Source: Ignavibacteriales bacterium (GTDB lineage: Bacteria > Bacteroidota > Ignavibacteria > UBA10030). Taken from it: 9,017 nt of DNA. A model generated the notes under the pieces. The model was given only the letters and a program-made list of their open reading frames with translations, was not told where the DNA came from and did not search any database. The stretch's first letter is position 1; every line of letters starts with the position of its first letter. The stretch lies in assembly GCA_016207365.1 (NCBI GenBank), contig JACQPU010000125.1:1-9017 (forward strand), in the 5' to 3' direction. Shown in pieces: positions 7,537 through 9,017 of this stretch. The position numbers were made by a program, and so were the translations under genes.

Positions 7537-8652
7537 TCAGAACGGCGATTTCTCCCACGTCATCGCCAGTGTGAAACGCAGCGTCTCTCCCAGAGGGTGC
7601 TTGTCTTCAAAGGCATCGATATAACTAAAATCAAAGCCATAAATATCATACCGGAGTCCGGCGCCAAAGGTCATGAACTTTCTGTTCCCGTATTTCGGAT
7701 CTTCATAGAAGTATCCGATCCGGAGTGCTATCAGTTTTGGGGAGCCGTACCAGTACTCCAGTCCCATGCTCGTGACAATGTCGCGCAATTCCTCTCGGAG
7801 TGACTTGTCGACCCATGAGTAATAGATGGCACGATAGAAGGGATCTGTTTTCCCTCTGCTGTTCCGCCGCACAAGCAATTTGCTGAAATCGAGAATATAT
7901 GTGAGGTTATTGAACTCGGTTTGGACCACATCCACCGCGAAACCCAGGCGGAAATTTAACGGCAGGGGATCCGCTTGTTCTTCATCAATGTAGGTGAGAC
8001 TTGGTCCGATGTTCGAAATATTGACGCCGACGCCGATCGCATCGCGGAGATATGTATCCGTAAAGGGAATCCTGACGTTCTCGGGCCTGTAGAGGAGTCC
8101 AAGGTCAAAGCTGATGCCAGAGGCAACACCGGTCCCTTTTTCTTCTTCGGTGCCAAACGGGGCGAGGCGGCTGTGGATAAACCTCGCGTTAATCCCGAGG
8201 CCCAATTCATTCAGGGCGCGCGTGGAATAGCCCGCCGTGATGGCAAACTCATATCCCTTGAACCGACCGATTTCCTCAGGACCTGTGGATGCGGTGCGAA
8301 TAAACTCTCCTAGATTCAGGTAGGTGAGCCCGGCCGAAATTGTCCCGTCCAATTCCGGCATTTCATGCTTAAAGACAGTGTGAGCAATCCACAGGTCCGA
8401 GAGACCAAACCCCGGAAGCCAGTTTGCGTGGGACATCGCAAGCTCAGTACCGGTTTGAAACGCGTACCCGGCCGGATTCCAATGCAGGGCCCACACGTCA
8501 TCAGCAAGGCCTCCTCCACCCTCGCCCATTCCGCTTGCCCGTGAATTCGGGGCGATCAGGAGAAACGGTACTGCCGATGTCGATACCTGCGCGGGGAGAA
8601 TTTCCGCAGCGACAAGGATGAGCATGCACGTCACAACAACCTTCTTCATCAT
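7537..8652 (-). CDS. porV: PorV-type T9SS outer-membrane beta-barrel protein
   Basis: The product has 371 residues from the ATG at 8652. It begins with a signal peptide (MMKKVVVTCMLILVAAEILPAQ). Next comes the PorV/PorQ signature AVPFLLIAPNSRASGMGEGG (27-46) with ADDVWALHWNPAGYAF (50-65). The rest consists of amphipathic strands expected of a FadL-like barrel, ending FTLAMTWEKSPF. In well-studied T9SS, PorV is the shuttle that takes cargo from the translocon, binds C-terminal domains and delivers them to the PorU sortase. The upstream neighbour ends in a PorU-like C-terminal domain, which matches the known porU-porV order. Three starts are possible: TTG at 8670, ATG at 8652 and ATG at 8649. 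The AAGGAAGG at 8664-8657 supports one of the two ATGs, since the TTG lies upstream of that site. A second barrel family (PorQ/UPF0164-like) is the main alternative. Confidence 0.88.
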   Translation of the reverse strand: MMKKVVVTCMLILVAAEILPAQVSTSAVPFLLIAPNSRASGMGEGGGGLADDVWALHWNPAGYAFQTGTELAMSHANWLPGFGLSDLWIAHTVFKHEMPELDGTISAGLTYLNLGEFIRTASTGPEEIGRFKGYEFAITAGYSTRALNELGLGINARFIHSRLAPFGTEEEKGTGVASGISFDLGLLYRPENVRIPFTDTYLRDAIGVGVNISNIGPSLTYIDEEQADPLPLNFRLGFAVDVVQTEFNNLTYILDFSKLLVRRNSRGKTDPFYRAIYYSWVDKSLREELRDIVTSMGLEYWYGSPKLIALRIGYFYEDPKYGNRKFMTFGAGLRYDIYGFDFSYIDAFEDKHPLGETLRFTLAMTWEKSPF

Positions 8653-8656
8653 AGAG

Positions 8657-8664
8657 CCTTCCTT
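8657..8664 (-). promoter_or_regulatory. Ribosome-binding site deciding the porV start
   Basis: AAGGAAGG on the minus strand ends 4 nt before the ATG at 8652 and 7 nt before the adjacent ATG at 8649. It lies downstream of the TTG at 8670, so that longer start is disfavoured. Confidence 0.6.
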
Positions 8665-8678
8665 CTTCAAGCCATCGA

Positions 8679-8707
8679 ATAATAGGTGATTACGTTTCGA
8701 ACATCAA
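8679..8707 (-). promoter_or_regulatory. Candidate sigma70-like promoter for porV and the downstream genes
   Basis: On the minus strand TTGATG (8707-8702) and TATTAT (8684-8679) are separated by exactly 17 nt. They match TTGACA at 4 of 6 positions and TATAAT at 5 of 6. Transcription would start near 8672, leaving a leader of about 20 nt that contains the porV ribosome-binding site. It sits in the 65-nt gap after the porU-like stop. Some Bacteroidota use a different -33/-7 consensus, so this call depends on the lineage. Confidence 0.4.
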
Positions 8708-8717
8708 GAACACCTCG

Positions 8718-9017
8718 TTACTGCAGCCGCGCGAGTTTTCCAATGACCTCCCGCGTATTCATGGATTGCATGTCCCTGGTAATGATCTTATAGAAATATA
8801 CACCATTCGAAATCTGATCGCCGTTTTGGTCACGACCATCCCATGGGATGGCAACAAATCTGTCCGTGACCGCGGACATCTGCATGCTTGCAATCAGCCT
8901 GCCGGAAATCGCATAGACCCGGATTTCCACATCGACAGGGCGCGAGGAACTTCGCTGGAACGTGAAAGTCGTTGAACGCGCGAAGGGATTGGGAATATTG
9001 AGCGCATTGTACACATC
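8718..9017 (-). CDS. porU: C-terminal end of probable T9SS sortase PorU (5' part outside window)
   Basis: One hundred C-terminal codons are visible, ending in TAA. The frame is open to the window edge: the GTG at 9014 is preceded by an in-frame GAT, so it should not be taken as the start. The visible part is one FlgD/T9SS-type C-terminal domain, with YNALNIPNPFARSTTFTF, VEIRVYAISGRLIASM, IPWDGRDQNGDQISNGVYFYKI and the ending GKLARLQ. In known T9SS, PorU is the C25 (gingipain-like) sortase that removes C-terminal signals and itself carries such a domain held by PorV. The porU identification rests on position directly before porV and on C-terminal resemblance. The catalytic domain is not in the window, so another T9SS cargo protein is possible. 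Confidence 0.65.
   Translation of the reverse strand, partial: DVYNALNIPNPFARSTTFTFQRSSSRPVDVEIRVYAISGRLIASMQMSAVTDRFVAIPWDGRDQNGDQISNGVYFYKIITRDMQSMNTREVIGKLARLQ

Noticed and set aside
8682..8716. Inverted repeat AGGTG/CACCT in the porU-porV gap as a terminator
   Set aside because: The stem is 5 bp with a loop of over 20 nt and no following T-run, so it is too weak to call.
9012..9014. GTG at 9014 as the start of a complete 98-residue protein
   Set aside because: The preceding in-frame codon is sense, no ribosome-binding site can be seen, and the product is only a C-terminal sorting-type domain. It is the tail of a larger gene.

Overview
The window holds six genes, all on the minus strand and tightly packed. 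It looks like part of a cell-surface and secretion operon from a member of the Bacteroidota/Chlorobiota/Ignavibacteriota group. The evidence for this lineage is a PorV-type outer-membrane protein, two proteins ending in type IX secretion system (T9SS) sorting-type domains (PNPF/PNPV openings, K-[LI]-A-x-[LV]-x endings), and a DUF5683-like protein. Base composition looks moderate, neither AT- nor GC-extreme. I lean towards an Ignavibacteria-like lineage, but the window alone cannot settle it.

Reading along the minus strand, from high to low coordinates: (1) 9017-8718 is the 3' end of a gene whose product ends in a FlgD/T9SS-type C-terminal domain; its position just before porV suggests porU, the T9SS sortase. 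(2) 8652-7537 is porV. A candidate promoter lies in the 65-nt gap between these two genes. (3) 7502-4440 encodes a 1020-residue secreted protein with an M6-peptidase-like domain whose zinc-binding HExxH has become SSFGS. This is followed by FG-GAP/VCBS-like repeats and a type A T9SS sorting domain. (4) 4437-3775 encodes a 220-residue lipoprotein with regulatory/Ig-like beta domains. (5) 3778-683 encodes a 1031-residue outer-membrane protein that joins an intact HEFVH metallopeptidase domain, a TolB-like propeller and an Omp85-like beta-barrel. (6) 686-1 is the 5' part of a DUF5683-like membrane protein that runs off the window.

The last four genes are separated by +2, -4 and -4 nt (an ATGA and a TTGA overlap), so they are almost certainly co-transcribed and translationally coupled. 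A plausible reading, which is inference, is a surface-assembly module. In it, the PorU/PorV attachment machinery is co-expressed with one of its own cargo proteins (a dead M6 protease carrying propeller-like repeats), a lipoprotein, and a barrel-anchored peptidase that may be active.

No tRNA, rRNA, CRISPR array, insertion sequence or convincing terminator was found. No non-coding stretch exceeds 65 nt. Long open frames on the plus strand lie entirely inside the recognised genes and are read as shadows.
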